Of a stretch of 64,000 nucleotides of DNA, positions 1 through 12,272 are shown one piece after another. Origin of the DNA: Bos javanicus. Its lineage: Eukaryota; Chordata; Mammalia; Artiodactyla; Bovidae. Below the pieces are notes generated by a model. The model saw only the letters and a list, made by a program, of their open reading frames with translations. It was not told the DNA's origin and did no database searches. The translations under genes and the position numbers were made by a program. The stretch spans positions 32,530,537-32,594,536 of the forward strand of contig NC_083868.1 in NCBI RefSeq assembly GCF_032452875.1, read 5' to 3'. The first letter of the stretch is position 1. Every line of letters starts with the position of its first letter.

Positions 1-1386
1 CTATACTACAAAATGTAATCTACAGGTTCAATGTAATCCCTATTAAATTTCCAATGGCATTTTTCACTAAACTAGAACAAACAACATCACAATTCTTATG
101 GAAACACACACACACAAAAAAAAAACCAAATAGCCAAAATGGTCTTGAGAAAGAAGAAAGGAGCTGGAGGAATTAATCTTTCTGACTTCAGATTATCCTA
201 CAAAGCTACAGTCATCAAACAGTATGGTACTGGCACAAAAACAGAAATGCAGACCAATAGAACAAGATAGAGAGCCCAGAAATAAACCCATATATATACG
301 AGTATCTTATTTTTGACAAAAGAGCCAAGGACATACAATGAGGCAAAGACAGCCTCTTCAATAAGTTTTGATGGGAAAATCGGGCAACTACATGTAAAAG
401 AATGAAATTAGAATGCTTCCTAATACCATGCACAAAAATAAACTAAAAATGGATTAAAGATCTAAGTGTAAGATCAGAAACTATAAAACTCTTAGAGGAA
501 AGCATAAGCAGGGCACTTGATGACATAAATCAAAGTAAGATCCTTTAAGACCCACCTCCTAGAATAATGGAAATAAAAATAAAAGTAAACAAGTGGGACC
601 TAATTAAACTTAAAGACTTTGCACAGCAAAAGAAACTATAAACAAGGTGGAAATACAACCCTCAGAATGTAAGAAAATAATAGCAAATGAAACAACTGAC
701 AAAAGATTAATTTCCAAAATATGCAGTATCTCATACAAGTCAATACCAGGAAAACAAACAACCCAATCAAAAAGTGGGGAAAGACTTAAACAGGCACTTC
801 TCCAATGAAGACATACAGATGGCTAACAAGCATGTGAAAAGATGCTCAAAAATGCTCATTTTTAGAGAAATGCAAATCAAAACTACAATGAGATATCATC
901 TGATAGCAGTCAGAATGGTCATCATTAAAAAGTCTACAAACAATAAAAGCTGGAGAGGGTGTGGTGAAAAGGGAACCCTCTTGCACTGCTGGTGGAAATG
1001 TAAATTGATACAGCCACTATTGAAGATGGTATGGAGATTTCTTTAAAAATTAGGAATAAAACCACCATGTGAATCAGCAATCCCACTTGTAGGCATATAC
1101 CCTTAGGAAATCAAAATTGAAAATGACACATGTGCCCCAATGTTTATTGCAACATTATTCACAAAAGCTAGAATATGGAAGCAATTTAGATGTCCATCAA
1201 CAAATGAATGAATAAAGAAGCTGTGGTACTTATAATCAATAGAAAACTGTTTAATTGTAAAAAGGAACACCTTTGAGTCAGTCCTAATGAGGTGGATGAC
1301 CTTAGAGCCTATTATACAGAATGAAGGAAGTCAGAAAGAGAAAGAAAAATATCATATATTAATGAATATGTATGGATTCTAAAAAG
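1..1386 (+). mobile_element. L1 LINE, 3' part of ORF2 and start of 3'UTR
   Basis: Sense-strand L1 beginning inside ORF2 at the window edge. It holds the ORF2 C-terminal region, read in pieces because of frameshifts and stops: a frame at 774-1046 carries the cysteine-rich tail motif region ([14 protein letters not shown]). The sequence then runs into the typical end of ORF2 and the 3'UTR near 1340-1386. Many stops and indels show an old, dead copy. The 5' part lies outside the window. A Bov-tA SINE interrupts the 3'UTR, and L1-like sequence seems to resume after it at about 1621. Confidence 0.9.
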
Positions 1387-1416
1387 ATGATGATGATGAT
1401 GTGTGTGTGTGTGTGT
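1386..1416. repeat. (GAT)n then (GT)n microsatellite
   Basis: Five GAT/ATG units followed by about eight GT units. The GT part is the complement of the CA-rich 3' tail of the minus-strand Bov-tA SINE that starts here, so it is probably the SINE tail. Confidence 0.9.
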
Positions 1417-1619
1417 TAGTTGCTCAGTTATGTCTGATGGTTTGTGACCCCATGGGATGTTGCCCAAAAGGCTCCTCTGTCCATGGGATTTTCCAGGCAA
1501 GAATACTGGAGTGGGTTGCCATTTCCTTCTCCAGGTGACCTTCCTGACCCAGGGATGGAAGCCGGGTCTCCTGCATTGCAGGCAGACTCTTTACCATCTG
1601 AGCCACCAGGGGAACCCAT
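1401..1619 (-). mobile_element. Bov-tA SINE
   Basis: Complement of the tRNA-derived ruminant SINE: on the minus strand it starts with a tRNA-like head (CCTGGTGGCTCAGATGGTAA at about 1600), passes the B-box-like region, then the BovB-3'-end-derived body, and ends in a CA repeat. Nearly full length and inserted in the 3'UTR of the L1 to its left. No convincing TSD was found. Confidence 0.9.
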
Positions 1620-1735
1620 GGAATTTGGTACTGATGAATTTATTTGAAGGGAAGCAGTAGAGAAAGAGACATAGAGAACAACCTTAAGGACACTGGGGAT
1701 GGGGAAGAGAGGTTGAGATGTATAGAAAGAGTAGG
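1620..1735 (+). mobile_element. L1 3'UTR continuation after the SINE
   Basis: Sequence such as GGTACTGATGAA followed by a G/A-rich block resembles the L1 3'UTR that should follow the part seen at 1340-1386. It is read as the right half of the same L1, split by the Bov-tA insertion. Divergent, so the right boundary is uncertain. Confidence 0.5.
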
Positions 1736-2054
1736 CTGTAGGCTTTGTTCCATATAGTAACACAGAAAACTACTTGCATCTTCTGGAACATCTAGTCTCC
1801 TGGACCTATGTATATGGAGAAGATCAACTGGAGAGGTATGTGCCAGCACTATTTTTTTTTTTTTGTCCTGTAATTAACATACACTATTGTATCCACAATT
1901 CATTCACATATCTATCATTACAATCCCTAACTAATCAAGTGAATGTTGAAAAAACCGGGTGAGACTGTGAATATTTGTTGACGTTTTAATTTGACATAAT
2001 AATTAAGAAGAAAGATGTAGGACCAGATGTGCCAAGACCCTACAGTTATAACAC

Positions 2055-2296
2055 TGTGTGTGTGTGTGTGTGCGCGCACATACACATGTGCACTCAGTCA
2101 TGTACGCCTCTTTGCAACCCCATGGACCTCGCCAGGCTCCTATGTCAATGTGATTTCCCAGGCAAGAATAATGGAGTAGGTTAGTGGGTTGTCATCTCCT
2201 TTTCCTGGGCCTTCCTGACCGAGGAATAGAACTCATGACTCACATCTCCTGCACTGGCAGGTGGGCTCTTTACCATCTGAGATATCAGAGAAGCCC
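2055..2296 (-). mobile_element. Bov-tA SINE, diverged
   Basis: Second minus-strand tRNA-derived SINE. Its (CA)n tail appears as GT/GC repeats at 2055-2080, the body at 2090-2200, and the tRNA-like head ends near 2296. Several indels mark an older copy. Confidence 0.85.
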
Positions 2297-2585
2297 TATT
2301 ATCTTACATTTTCATATCATGTCACTCCCACACATACTGGCTGATAAACCCAATAGATTCCATAACAGACCCTTAGATTTTGAACATATCTGTACATATA
2401 TTAAAAATGTAGTTTACTTGCCTGACACTAACCCACCCTTGCTGATTTAAATGCACATTTCTTCACCTGATTTTTTTAGAAATGTGTGCTTTGTTCTTCT
2501 CTTGTACTGTAATATCCCTAGCCTTAGAATAAAGTGTCTTAATTCCTGAACCACACATCAATAAATTTCAAAAATATAAAGTAAT

Positions 2586-2587
<2 letters not shown>

Positions 2588-2617
<30 letters not shown>
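2588..2617. repeat. (TA)n microsatellite
   Basis: About 14 uninterrupted TA units, directly left of an L1 3' end on the minus strand. It may have grown from the A-rich L1 tail. Confidence 0.95.
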
Positions 2618-2621
<4 letters not shown>

Positions 2622-3054
2622 ATTGGGGGTATAGTTGCTTCACAATGTTGTGTTAGTTTCTGCTCTACAATAAGGTGCATATGTATACACAAATCTCTAT
2701 GTATACACAAATCCCCTCTTGGACCTCCCTTTCACTCCCACTGTTTCACCCTTGTAGGTCAAAACCACAGAGCACTGAGCTGAATTTCCTGTGCTATACC
2801 ATAGGTTCATGCTAGCTATTGTACACATAGTGCTGTATATATGTCAACCTCAATCTCTCAATTCTTCCCATCACCACTTCACCACCCGCTTGGTGTCCAC
2901 ACATCAGTGCTCTACATCTGCATCTCTATCTCTGCCCTGCAAGTAGATTCATCTGTACCATTTTTCTAGATTCCACATATATGTGTTAATATTCAATATT
3001 TTTTCTCTTTCTTACTTATTTCACTCTGTATGACAGTCTCTAGGTCCATCTCAG
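2618..3054 (-). mobile_element. Old L1 3'UTR, left part (split by BovB)
   Basis: Antisense L1 3'UTR with the usual blocks (complement of the terminal AT-rich end, a C-rich stretch at 2710-2900, and the beginning of the ORF2-end region near 3030). The L1 sequence stops at about 3054 inside a conserved block and picks up again at about 4044, so a BovB copy was inserted into it. Confidence 0.8.
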
Positions 3055-4043
3055 TCAGGTCAGTTCAGTTCAATTAAGTTGCTCAGTCGTGTCAGACTCT
3101 TTGCAACCCTATGAACCACATCACACCAGGCCTCCCTGTCCATCACCACTCTTGGAGTATACCCAACTCATGTCCATTGAATCGGTGATGGCATCCAACC
3201 ATCTCATCCTCTGTCATCACCTTCTCCTCCTGCCCTCAAACTTCCCCAGCATCAAGGTCTTTTCAAATGAATCAGCTCTTTGCATCACGTGGCCAAAGTA
3301 TTGGAGTTTGAGCTTCAAGATCAGTCCTTCCAATGAACACCCAGGTCTGATCTCCTTTAGGATGGACTGGTTGGATCTCCTTGCAGTCCAAGGGACTCTC
3401 AAGAGTCTTCCCCAACACCACAGTTCAAAGCTTCAATTATTTGGCACTCAGCTTTCTTTACAGTCCAACTCTCACATCCATACATGACCTTTGGAAAAAC
3501 CATAGCCTTGACTAGATGGACCTTTGTTGGCAAAGTAATGTCTCTGCTTTTTAATGTGCTGTCTAGGTTGGTCATAACTTTCCTTCCAAGGAGTAAATGT
3601 CTTTTAATTTTGTGGCTGTAATCACCACCTGCAGTGTTTTTGAAGTCCAAAAAAATAAAGTCAGCCACCGTTTCCACTGTTTCCCCATCTATTTCCCATG
3701 AAGTGACAGGACCAGATGCCATGATCTAAGTTTTCTGAATGTTGAGCTTTAAGCCATTGTTTTTCACTCTCCTCTTTCACTTTCATCAAGAGGCTCTTTA
3801 GTTCCTCTTCACTTTCTGCCATAAGGGTGGTGTCATCTGCATATCTGAGGTTATTGATATTTCTCCTGGCAATCTTGATTCCAGCTTGTGCTTCTTCCAG
3901 CCCAGCGTTTCTCACGATGTACTCTGCATATAAGTTAAATAAGCAGGATGACAATATACAGCCTTGACATACTCCTTTTCCTATTTGGAACCAGTCTGTT
4001 GTTCCATGTCTAGTTCTAACTGTTGCTTTCTGACATGCACATT
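3055..4043 (-). mobile_element. BovB (RTE) LINE, 5'-truncated
   Basis: Minus-strand BovB 3' end. It covers the 3' tail repeat (3060-3085), the ORF C-terminus and the palm part of the reverse transcriptase. The broken frame at 3661-3954 on the minus strand keeps the RYADDTTLM catalytic block; 3399-3722 and 3217-3402 continue it in other frames. Dead through frameshifts. It sits inside an L1 3'UTR, so it is younger than that L1. Confidence 0.93.
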
Positions 4044-4150
4044 TCTACAAATGACTCACTTTTGTTCCTTTTAATGGCTGAGTAATATTCCATGTACATA
4101 TGTACCACAACTAAAATGCCCATTAGCAGATGAATGAATGAAGAAAATGT
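4044..4150 (-). mobile_element. Old L1 3' region, right part
   Basis: Continuation of the minus-strand L1 seen at 2618-3054: the complement of the ORF2 C-terminal block (AATGGCTGAGTAATATTCCA at about 4072-4091) resumes directly after the BovB. Confidence 0.75.
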
Positions 4151-5086
4151 TGTAAATATATAGCAGAAATTAACATACATTACATGAAAACTTTATCATA
4201 TAACTTTTCAAGGACCAATTTGATTTTCTTGATTCTGCTCATTCTTCATAATATTTTAAAGAAATATAAGATAAAAGTCTATCTGAAAAAGTCTAATATA
4301 AACATCTAATAAAATTTGCTTTTATTAGATTTGGGGATGGAAATACTCTACTAAGCTTAACAGTAAATGTTGTTAATAAGTATGATAAATAAATTATCAT
4401 AATTTTTCTATTGCCAGTCAATATTTATACCTATATTTTCTCAATTAATCAACTTTCCTTATATTTTAAGATTATTACATGAAAAAATAAGTCTATTCCA
4501 GAAATAAAATGTCCCTAGAGATAACAAATAAATGCTACCATAAGTAGTCACATTTTTATTATTATGCCAAGTATTTATTCAAATACAACTGTTCTTCTGA
4601 GCAGTTAGTTCCACAGCCTCTTCCACTGTTAGTAGAGCATTTTCAAACATAATAACTGACTTTAACTGTGATGCACAATTAATTTCTAAATATTAAGGAG
4701 ATTTGGGGAAAAATGAACTTCCAATGATAGGTAAAGATATCATTAATTCTTACATCAATCTTTTTGTTTCTTTAAACTAGGTATTAGGTTTTTATGACAG
4801 ATCTGATGCATGTTTTGGAAAGCAAAATAGTGATTGATCATTGATTTTATAAAGATAATTTAATTCTATAATCACATATTGATACATTAAATATTATGTG
4901 TTCTTGTATGTAATAATGAAATATATGTATACATACACATATGTAACATATATACAAACATATTAATCTGAATGTACATTTATTTAACAACTACAAACTA
5001 TATTATGCAATAATTTGTTTTATATATTTATTATGACCAAAGTAACTGACCAAAATTTCTGTAACCAGGCAAATTCACTCATTAGG
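4151..5086. other. AT-rich intergenic DNA, nothing recognised
   Basis: No coding frame of note and no repeat that I can name. Short TA/CA-rich patches occur near 4915-4960. Confidence 0.6.
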
Positions 5087-5290
5087 TCCAAGAGGTGGCT
5101 CAGTGGTAAAGAACCTACCTGCAATGCTGGAGATGGGAGAGGTGGGTTCAAGCCCACTGGAGGAGAGCATAGAAGCCCACTCCAGTATTCCTGCCTGGAG
5201 AATCCCACAGACAGAAGAGCCTGGTGGGCTACAGTCCACAGAGTTGCAAACAGTCAGACAGGACTGAAGCAACTTAGTACTCATGCATGC
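5087..5290 (+). mobile_element. Bov-tA SINE
   Basis: Sense-strand SINE: tRNA-like head (GTGGCTCAGTGGTAAAGAA), then the body CCTGGAGAATCCCACAGAC, and an end near GACTGAAGCAACTTAG. Diverged by point changes; nearly full length. Confidence 0.9.
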
Positions 5291-7757
5291 AAGCTGACTT
5301 ATATTCATATAGTTTTAGAAATTAATTAAGATGACATTAGTTTATTCATATTGATAGTATTCTAGAAATATTAAGAAATATTTTCATAATCACTATATCT
5401 ATTCTACATTTGAATATTATAGGATAAACATTTCTCAACTTTAAATGATAAAAAATTTCTATACTAAAATAATGATGAAATGGAAAAATTGCAAATATTT
5501 TCACCTCTTGAATTCACTCAGAGCAAAGTTTATTGACATAACAATGGATTCAGTAGGCAAATATTTCTTGCATAAAAAAAAAAACAGTTCTCTATAGGTG
5601 GCATATTCAAGTAAATTATAATTATGGTGCTATAATAGTGATTTTGACTCTTTGGGGACTAATTTGTAGATTTCCCTTCTAAACCAATAGAAAATATATG
5701 GACAATTAACTTAAGTTCTGTTCCTACCTAGGTATGCATGAATAAAAATTGAGACAATTTAATCTGAATCCCTTATTGTTATAATACTAAAAGCACATAA
5801 GAATATGCTTGAAAATTTTTTCTTCTTATAGGTACATTGAACTAAACATATACTTTAATTGCTTTATGTGTTCTCACTTGCACTATGGTTAATGAGCTTT
5901 TAAAAGTAATATAATTTCTCCCCTTGTGAGTAGATTTTAAGTGTTTTCCAAGATATAAATCAGGTATATATTTCAAAAAATTCTTAGAGATATTTAATCA
6001 TATTATTATATCATTCTTAGGAATAGATCACCAAAGGTATACTAAATCTCAAACATAATTACAAAAGTTAAACTATCTTAAAAAAATTCCCTGATAGAAG
6101 ATTAGGAGGCTTAGCTTCCATTCTGTGGACATTTATTATAGGTAAAATCTCATAATCAAGTAAGCTCTGAGCATTGAACCATATTCATGGAGCTCAGCGA
6201 AAGTAGATACAATTATAGTTTACCTTAAAACAAGTTTCATTGCTTTTTGTCACCTTTGTTCCCAGATATAAATAGAAATTTAAAATAATAGAATAGTAGA
6301 GAAATCAAAATTTTTAAACGTTTTCCTTGTATTAGGAAGACCTTAACTATGTTCATTAATCTTTTTCCCTTCCCTTTTAAAGTTATATACTTAATGAAAG
6401 CCTTACTGTATTTTTATAATTCTCTATTAGCCTCATATTTTATTAGAAAGTGGAAATTTACAATTTCTTCCAAATGATGAAATAGTTTTTGCCACCTATA
6501 GGAAGTACTCATTTCAAATGAGTACTTGATTTCTATCAATCCATTCTATCCTGTAATTTATCAAATAATATTTGTATTTTGCTTTTAAAAAACTTAACTC
6601 TGAAATTCTGTTTCTGGCTGTATATATTTATGGCCAGATATTTTTGAAGGGATACAGGCCATAAGTATTCCAAGAGTAGTTCAACCATTGCTCACCAACT
6701 CAGACATCATTATTCCCACTCTAAAATCTTGGCATCTTTATCCTTAGTGGAATAAATTAGAAACACAGATGGATAATCTGGGAAATATTCCACATGAATA
6801 TTTTTAAAAACACAATTCTTGTCGAGCACATATTTTATAAGATGCTGTTTATAGTTTTAAAAAACAAGAGTTTTTATTATTAACTGTATAATTTTCAAAA
6901 TCAGATAAGATATGAGGAGATCTTTTATATAATGAAGATTTACATAGCTGAACGGCTTTAAGAATCATTTCAAAATCCATGTTGTTCTTTTCTTTATGGT
7001 ATTGAAAAGCAAAGTGAGTTTGACTCGGGAGAAAAAAGTTTTTGTGTTTGGCAGTTTAAGAGCCACATTTAAATCTATTCCTTTAGGAGAATGTTCAGAA
7101 ATGCTCACTGCTCTGTGAAAAATATTAACTCAAATTTAAGTGTGACATTGTAGTTCTCATATTGCAACTTATTTTTTAGTATCTTAGTAGTGATACTATG
7201 TTTTTTATCTTAACTTTTTTCCAGTCAGATGCCTTATTCCATTTATATCCCTTCCCCTTTATATTCCTACTTGATGTCTGAAAGAGTGATTAGTTAGTTT
7301 GCTTCCTTTAATAGAATGTAAGAATGTAAGCAGTGATTTTCTCTCCTCTTTATTCCCCTACTGCACAAATCATAGAGAGGAATCTCACAGAATAAGAGAT
7401 CTTGGCAAAGGTTCCAAATAAGTAATTTAGCATTCTCAACAAATTGGGGTAAACGAGGTATAAGTGAGAGAGTGAAGTGATATATGGCTATCTGGTGGGT
7501 CTTTAGGAGTTCCTATAGTCTTCTTTAATCTCAAAACTTTAAACAGACTAAAATATTTCAAATGAAACTTTGAAGAATTAAGGTCATTATTTATGGAAAT
7601 GAGTACTCAATATAGATGAGATAATGCTTTCTTAATTTATTAGAGAAAAGATAGTTTATAGATAATTAGCAGTGCATTTTGAACAGCTGATGTTGAACAA
7701 GAAATGGTTATTAGTAAATACTGTGAGCTAGATATATTTTGTTTCCTTACAGATTCA
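5291..7757. other. Repeat-poor AT-rich DNA
   Basis: About 2.5 kb without a recognisable repeat, RNA gene or plausible exon. Composition is strongly AT-rich, with short A and T runs only. Confidence 0.55.
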
Positions 7758-7929
7758 CTCTTGATCCAGATAATCACGATGGTGTGATCACTCATCTAGA
7801 GCTAGACATTCTGGAATGCACTCAAGTGGGCCTTAGGAAGCAACACTATGAAAAAAGCTAGTGGAGGTGATGGATTTCCAGCTGAGAAATTTCAAATCCT
7901 AAAAGATGATGCTGTTAAAGTGCTTCACT
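7758..7929 (+). mobile_element. BovB fragment, duplicate of 8452-8615
   Basis: About 165 bp of BovB from the start of the reverse transcriptase region. It is nearly identical to 8452-8615 further right and shares with it what look like private changes, such as AAAAAAGCTAGT and GATTTCCAGCTGAGAAATTT. It ends abruptly, and unrelated sequence (7930-8164) separates it from the main BovB copy. Confidence 0.88.
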
Positions 7930-8164
7930 CTTGGTCTTTTTCTATATTATAAGAGCCTAAACTCTACAGACATTTTAATCTGAGGTCTGTTGACCTCTAA
8001 CTTCCCATTATTTTGATCCAATGGGATTCACTGAGAGGAGATCAAAGAATAAGAGGAGAAACTAGTGATGCATTTGTTCTCTTAGTGTTCACTGGGGCCT
8101 GTAGATTGGCAGTGGCCCCAATCTTCCACCTAACACCAGGTTTCTGTATTATAGGTGTTCTTTA

Positions 8165-8955
8165 AAGATTGATATGCCCATTTGAATGCAGAGTTCCAAA
8201 GAATAGCAAGGAGAGATAAGAAAGCCTTCTCCAGTGATAAATGCAAAGAAATAGAGGAAAACAATAGAACGGGAAATACTAGAGATATCTTCAAGAAAAT
8301 TAGAGATACCAAGTGAATATTTCATGCAAAGATGGGCACAATAAAGGACAGAAATAGTATGGAACTTACAGAAGCAGAAGATATTAAGGAGAGGAGGCAA
8401 GAATACATAGAAGAACTATACAAAAAAAAACAAAAAAAAATCTTCATGACCCAGATAATCATGATGGTGTGATCACTCACCTAGAGCCAGACATTCTGGA
8501 ATGCAGTCAAGTGGGCCTTAGGAAGCAACACTATGAAAAAAGCTAGTAGAGGTGATGGATTTCCAGCTGAGAAATTTCAAATCCTAAAAGATGATGCTGT
8601 TAAAGTGCTTCATTCAATATGCCAGCAAATTTGGAAAACTCAGCAGTGGCCACAGAACTGGAAAAAGTCAGTTTTCATTCCAATCCCCAAAAAAGGCAAA
8701 GCCAAAGAATGTTCAAACTACCACACAATTGCACTCATCTCACACACTAGCAAAGTAATGCTCAAAATTCTCCAAGCCAGGCTTCAATAGTACATGAACC
8801 GAGAATTTTGAGGTGTTCAAGCTGGATTCAGAAAAGGTATAGGAACCAGAGATCAAATTGCCAACATCTGTTGGATCATCGAAAAAGAAAGAGTTCCAGA
8901 AAAACATCTACTTCTGCTGTATTGACTATGCCAAAGCCTGTGACTGTGTGGATTA

Positions 8956-8988
<33 letters not shown>

Positions 8989-10050
8989 TAAGTACTGTGG
9001 AAAATTCTGAAAGAGAAGGGAATACCAGACCACCTGACATGCCTCTTGAGAAATCTGTATGAAGGTCAAGAAGCAACAGTTAGAACTGGACTTGGAACAA
9101 CAGACTGGTTCCAAGTCAGGAAAGGAGTACATCAAAGCTATATATTGTCACCCTGCTTATTAAACTTGTAGGCAGAGTACCTCATGAGAAGTTCTGGACT
9201 GGATGAAGCACAAGCTGGAATCAAGATTGCTGGGAGAAATATCAATATCCTTAGAAATATCAATAACCTCAGATATGCAGATGACACCAACTTTATGAAA
9301 ATGAAGAAGAACTAAAGAGCTTCTTGATGAAAATGAAAGAAGAGAGTGAAAAATTTGGCTTAAAACTCAACATTCAGAAAACTAAGTTCATGGCATCCAG
9401 TCCCATCACTTCATGAAAGATAGTTGGGGAAAGAGTGGAAACAGTGACAGACTTTATTGGTTTGGGCTCCAAAATCACTGTAGATGGTGACTGCAGGCAT
9501 GAAATTAAAAGACACTTGCTCCTTGGGAGAAAAGTTTTGATTAACCTAGACAGCATATTAAAAAGCAGAGACATTACCTTGCCAACAAATGTCCATCTCG
9601 TCAAAGCTATGGTTTTTCCAGTCATTATGTATGGATGTGAGAATTGGACCATAAAGAAAGCTGAGCGCTGAAGAATTGGTGCTTTTGAACTGCGGTGTTG
9701 GAGAAGACTCTTGAGAGTCCCTTGGACTGCAAGGAGATTTAACCAGTCCATCCTGAAGGAAATCAGTCCTGAATATTCATTGGAAGGACTGATATTGAAG
9801 CTGAAACTCCAATACTTTGGCACCCGATGCAAAGAACTGACTCATTGGAAAAGACCCTGATGCTGGGAAAGATTGAAGGCAAAAGGAGAAGCGGATGACA
9901 GAGGATGAGATAGATATTTGGATGGCATCACTGACTCAATGGACATGATTTTGAGTAAACTCTTGGAGTTGGTGATGGACGGGAAAGCCTGGCGTGCTGC
10001 AGTCCATGGAGTTGCAAAGAGTCAGATGTGACTGAGTGACTGAACCGAAC
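8165..10050 (+). mobile_element. BovB LINE, 1.9 kb, 5'-truncated
   Basis: Sense BovB reaching from the linker between endonuclease and reverse transcriptase to the 3' tail (GACTGAGTGACTGAAC at about 10030). Broken coding pieces: 8533-8790 carries the fingers region (QQWPQNWKKSVFIPIPKKGK); 9435-9671 carries the C-terminal region (LLLGRKV, MYGCENWTIKKAE). The catalytic block at about 9270-9290 reads RYADDTN. A (GCT)10 run interrupts the frame at 8957. Dead copy with several frameshifts. Confidence 0.95.
8957..8986 (+). repeat. (GCT)10 inside BovB reverse transcriptase
   Basis: Ten perfect GCT units followed by CCTAAGT. They replace a few bases of the BovB ORF just after the codons for FDCVD. 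GCT repeats followed by TAAGTC are the normal complement of a BOV-A2 3' tail, so this may be a SINE-tail remnant. Confidence 0.95.
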
Positions 10051-10579
10051 TTAAAGACTGACTCTCTCAGCAGATAAATATATTAAATTTTGGTGGATTG
10101 GTAAAGTGTACCTATTTTTTTTTAATACTCTCTTGGTTAGTTCAACATCACTTGTTGGTTATTTTAACCCTGTTCTCACCCTTGTGTACAGTTCCAGCAA
10201 TGAAGTGTCCAAGTGTCCAATGTTTCCTTTCAAGTCCCTGTAATACGCTTATGGTAGTTCTTGGCATAAAGAAGATGAATTAACATTGTATAGTTTGGAT
10301 TATCCTCCTCTTCGAAATATTGATATAGAATAGAAAGTTTCTCTTTGATACCACCATTCTATAACTGAAAAAAGCATTCCTTATGTCTGAGTGATTACCA
10401 GAAATATTGTTGAAAATATTTTTGGATGAAATATTCAAAATCAGTGTCTTAACTAGCCATATAATTGAACTGTTTAAAAGCAAAAAACTCACCTAACATT
10501 CTTGTTTTATATAAATTTTACTTTTGTGCACCCTGAAATAGATTTGTGATTTTTAAAAAAATTATCTGATGTTAAAAAA
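10051..10579. other. Intergenic DNA, nothing recognised
   Basis: No repeat or exon identified. Confidence 0.5.
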
Positions 10580-10790
10580 AGAATTCCATGGTAACTCAGT
10601 CAGTAATAATGCCTCCAGTGTAGGAAACCCAGGTTTAATTCCTGGGTTAGGAAGATCCTCTAGAGAGGGAAATGGCAGCCCACTCCATATTCTTATCTGG
10701 AAAATCCAATGGATAGAGGAGCCTAGCAGGCTACAGTCCATAGGGTCACAAGAATTAGACACGACTTAGTGACTAAACCACCATCACACC
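10580..10790 (+). mobile_element. Bov-tA SINE, diverged
   Basis: Sense tRNA-derived head (TGGTAACTCAGTCAGTAATA), body with CCACTCCATATTCTTATCTGG, and an end near ACACGACTTAGTGACTAAAC. Older than the BOV-A2 that follows it, judged by divergence. Confidence 0.85.
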
Positions 10791-10906
10791 TCTGAAAATA
10801 GTATTTATTGCCTGTATTTGCTGAGGAGACAAATGTTAGGAGACTTTTTATCTAATAACTGTAGAAGAAAGACTCCACTAGTTTGAATTCTTCTATACCA
10901 TGTTAT

Positions 10907-11165
10907 TGGAGAAGGCAATGGCACCCCACTCCAGTACTCTTGCCTGGAAAATCCCATGGATGGAGGAGCCTGGTAGGCTATAGTCCATGGGGTCGCTAAG
11001 AGTCGGACACCACTGAGCAACTTCACTTTCACTTTTCACTTTCATGCATTGGAGAAGACAACACTCCAGTGTTCTTGCCTGGAGAATCCCAGGGGCGGGG
11101 GAGCCTGTTTGGTTGCCATCTATGGGGTCGCACAGAGTCGGACACAACTGAAGCAACTTAGCAGC
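10907..11165 (+). mobile_element. BOV-A2 SINE with 12-bp TSD
   Basis: Two tandem BovB-end-derived units joined by a CACTTTCACTTTT linker, ending in ACTTAGCAGC: the dimeric BOV-A2 layout. It is flanked by a perfect 12-bp TSD, ATACCATGTTAT, at 10895-10906 and 11166-11177, so both ends are exact. Confidence 0.95.
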
Positions 11166-11177
11166 ATACCATGTTAT

Positions 11178-12272
11178 GATCTCCAATTGGAACTTTCTTT
11201 TCTTTCTTTTTTTTTTTTTTTTAATGTTGGCATTGGAGATAGTTCATTTGAGCATTGGCTGAGATGTAAACATATATTAAGCCTATCTGAGGGACAAGCT
11301 ATGTAGGTTTGAAAACCAATCTTCAGATTCAGTATAAAGGCAAACCAAAATTATCTTTAGGAATGACTTCATGGTGTCTGCTTCCTTAAATAAATGTCAA
11401 TTCGTTCTTGGTGTCCTGAAGAGACATTTAAACTTCCAAATGTTCCTTCAAAGTTCAAATGACAAATGTATGCCATCTGCAAACTGCAATTAAGGACATT
11501 AAAATATATCTAAAAGGTTACTTCTTGCTTACTCTTAGGTTGTTAAAAGCAGAAAAAGTGTTCCTTTAAACCAGAAAGAGTCAGAAGATCTCAAAATCAA
11601 AACTTCTCTTGAACCCATCAGAGAGCTAAGGTTAAGACACCTAAATAGCCTTAGAAGTACCATCTTCATTAAATAAGAAACCTGGTACCTTGTTCTATTG
11701 GGATAATAGAACAATCTCTGGGGTGCAATGCAAATGAATAAGAATTCAGATAAAATTTTTCATTAACTGTTAAAGGTTAAATGTCTTTCACAAGAATGTA
11801 GAACCTCAGGGAACCACAGGAAAAAAAAAAAAAGAGCATTTGCACTACTATAATGGCCCCACTTCATAGACTTTCACTGATAAACATAATAATTTTGGAA
11901 AGCAGGATAGGAAATCAGAGACAGTGTCTTCTCAGTGGCACATGTCTGAGAGAGGAAAGTGCTGCTTGTGTAGAAAAGGCAGGAGCTCTGTTCAAAATTT
12001 TCACCTAAAGAAAAAAAAAAAGAAAGAAAGAAAGAAAAAAGGCAGGGCTGTCTTAAGAAAGACAAGAAAGAAAGAAGAGACAGGGCTGTCTTGAGCCCCC
12101 TGTCTTGAGCTCTTTCTTTGCAGGATGAAGGGCTACAAACCTTTTCTCTTTCTGAGCACAGATTAAGAACCACTGTTGCTGAAAAAAGGAAAGCTGGAGA
12201 GGAGAAATGTGAGCAATCTTAACCCCTGAATGAGAAGTAGTAAACTACCTTGAACCCAGACCATTAGTGATA
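11178..12272. other. Intergenic DNA with simple repeats
   Basis: Contains a T run (about 11208-11222), an A run (11819-11834), and a GAAA-rich stretch with two copies of CAGGGCTGTCTT at about 12044-12095. No gene recognised. A 99-codon minus-strand frame at 11874-12173 runs through this purine-rich stretch and looks accidental. Confidence 0.5.

Noticed and set aside
3089..3487. 132-codon plus-strand frame
   Set aside because: Antisense of a minus-strand BovB.
5100..5180. tRNA gene
   Set aside because: The tRNA-like A and B boxes belong to a Bov-tA SINE head; the same applies to all other SINE heads here. No stand-alone tRNA cloverleaf was seen.
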